Below, piece by piece: positions 6,677-6,860 of a stretch of DNA of 6,860 nt (position 1 is its first letter; every line of letters starts with the position of its first letter). The DNA lies in NCBI GenBank assembly GCA_002422545.1, contig DIWF01000040.1:5789-12648 (forward strand), given 5' to 3'. The position numbers and the translations under genes are program-made. The stretch comes from Firmicutes bacterium UBA6113 (GTDB lineage Bacteria; Bacillota; Clostridia; Tissierellales; Sedimentibacteraceae). A model generated the notes under the pieces. The model did no database searches. It saw nothing but the letters and a program-made list of their open reading frames with translations, and was not told where the DNA came from.

Positions 6677-6679
6677 TTA
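6660..6679 (+). promoter_or_regulatory. Distal upstream activator site (imperfect dyad)
   Basis: TATATGCA, GTTT, TGCAATTA. The left arm is identical to that of the proximal site and the right arm keeps six of eight symmetric bases. The first 16 bases are an exact direct repeat of 6692-6707. The centre is about 141 bp before the predicted sigma-54 start and 32 bp (about three helical turns) from the proximal site. It is interpreted as the weaker of two enhancer sites for the divergently encoded activator. Confidence 0.65.
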
Positions 6680-6691
6680 CTATATATTTTT

Positions 6692-6711
6692 TATATGCAG
6701 TTTTGCATATA
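6692..6711 (+). promoter_or_regulatory. Proximal upstream activator site (perfect 8-bp arm dyad)
   Basis: TATATGCA, GTTT, TGCATATA is a perfect inverted repeat with a four-base centre, the size expected for a dimeric Fis/TyrR-type helix-turn-helix. It lies about 109 bp before the predicted sigma-54 start, a normal enhancer distance. Together with the repeat at 6660 it sits between the activator gene and the sigma-54 promoter. Confidence 0.7.
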
Positions 6712-6783
6712 AAATGATTAAGATAATTTGCCTGGATTTTTAACTTCCTTCATACTCCAACAATAAATTTAAAATTAAAACAG

Positions 6784-6800
6784 TTGGCATAATAATTGCT
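6784..6800 (+). promoter_or_regulatory. Sigma-54 (-24/-12) promoter
   Basis: TTGGCATAATAATTGCT matches the sigma-54 consensus TTGGCAC-N4-5-TTGC closely. GG at 6786-6787 and GC at 6798-6799 are separated by exactly ten bases. The predicted start is near 6811, giving a leader of about 26 nt that ends in AGGAGG before the ATG at 6837. It sits downstream of paired dyads and next to a divergent sigma-54 activator gene, which makes it one of the best supported regulatory calls in the window. Confidence 0.92.
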
Positions 6801-6824
6801 TTATGTATTGTATATAATAAATTT

Positions 6825-6830
6825 AGGAGG
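6825..6830 (+). promoter_or_regulatory. RBS of the plus-strand gene
   Basis: A perfect AGGAGG with a 6-nt spacer before ATG at 6837-6839. It fixes the start of the gene cut by the window edge. Confidence 0.85.
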
Positions 6831-6836
6831 CAAATT

Positions 6837-6860
6837 ATGAGAAAGGCAGTAATAGTATCA
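6837..6860 (+). CDS. Start of a sigma-54-controlled gene, possibly acetyl-CoA acetyltransferase (partial)
   Basis: Only eight codons are visible, MRKAVIVS, before the window ends. The perfect ribosome binding site and the sigma-54 promoter upstream show it is a real gene start. MRKAVIVS is a common opening of thiolases (acetyl-CoA C-acetyltransferase, which continues SA-RTP-G). In fermentative clostridia such genes head butyrate or amino-acid fermentation operons, sometimes under sigma-54 control. Eight residues cannot establish the family, so the product name is a guess; the existence and direction of the gene are firm. Confidence 0.8.

Noticed and set aside
6813..6818. TATAAT just before the plus-strand gene as a sigma-A -10 box
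   Set aside because: No -35 box is found at 16-18 nt; TTGCTT is only 11 nt away and TTGGCA 23 nt away. The sigma-54 promoter explains the region better.
1..6860. CRISPR arrays, tRNA or rRNA genes, insertion sequences
   Set aside because: No spaced repeat series, cloverleaf-like sequence, transposase motif or terminal inverted repeats were seen. The window is fully accounted for by ordinary chromosomal genes.

Overview
The window looks like chromosomal DNA of a low-G+C, endospore-forming anaerobic Firmicute (Clostridia or Tissierellia type). The basis is AT-rich intergenic DNA, strong AGGAGG-type ribosome binding sites, a complete GerA-type germinant receptor operon, the sporulation gene spoIIR, and a sigma-54 activator of the PAS/AAA+ type common in amino-acid- and organic-acid-fermenting clostridia. 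The species cannot be fixed from the sequence.

Layout. Positions 1-138 hold no supported gene but contain a strong hairpin (84-113) that probably ends the minus-strand operon. From 4767 down to 139 five minus-strand genes are packed almost without gaps: a 66-residue two-helix membrane protein, the GerA-family receptor A subunit, the GerB-family permease-like B subunit, the GerC-family lipoprotein C subunit, and spoIIR. Junctions are 8 nt, 0 nt, a 4-nt ATGA overlap, and 8 nt, so the set reads as one transcription unit. A good sigma-G-like promoter lies at 4794-4823, just before the small gene. Together the first four genes would form one forespore inner-membrane germinant receptor. SpoIIR is a much earlier signalling protein, and its position at the end of a germination operon is the odd part of the layout.

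Upstream, 4880-6568 (minus) encodes a 562-residue sigma-54-dependent activator with two N-terminal PAS-type regions, an AAA+ domain with GAFTGA, and a C-terminal Fis/TyrR-like helix-turn-helix. It ends in a terminator whose stem begins at its own stop codon. It is divergent from a plus-strand gene of which only eight codons are inside the window (6837 onward, MRKAVIVS, compatible with a thiolase).

The 268-nt divergent intergenic region is the most information-rich non-coding part. It carries a textbook -24/-12 sigma-54 promoter for the plus gene and two 20-bp dyads (TATATGCA-N4-TGCATATA type) centred 32 bp apart, about 109 and 141 bp upstream of the predicted start. It also holds a sigma-A-like promoter for the regulator whose -35 box falls inside the distal dyad. 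This predicts a local switch: the regulator binds the dyads, activates the plus-strand metabolic operon with sigma-54 and may repress its own gene. No radically new system was recognised; the notable points are the spoIIR fusion to a ger operon, the small D-like receptor protein, and the compact regulator/operator circuit.
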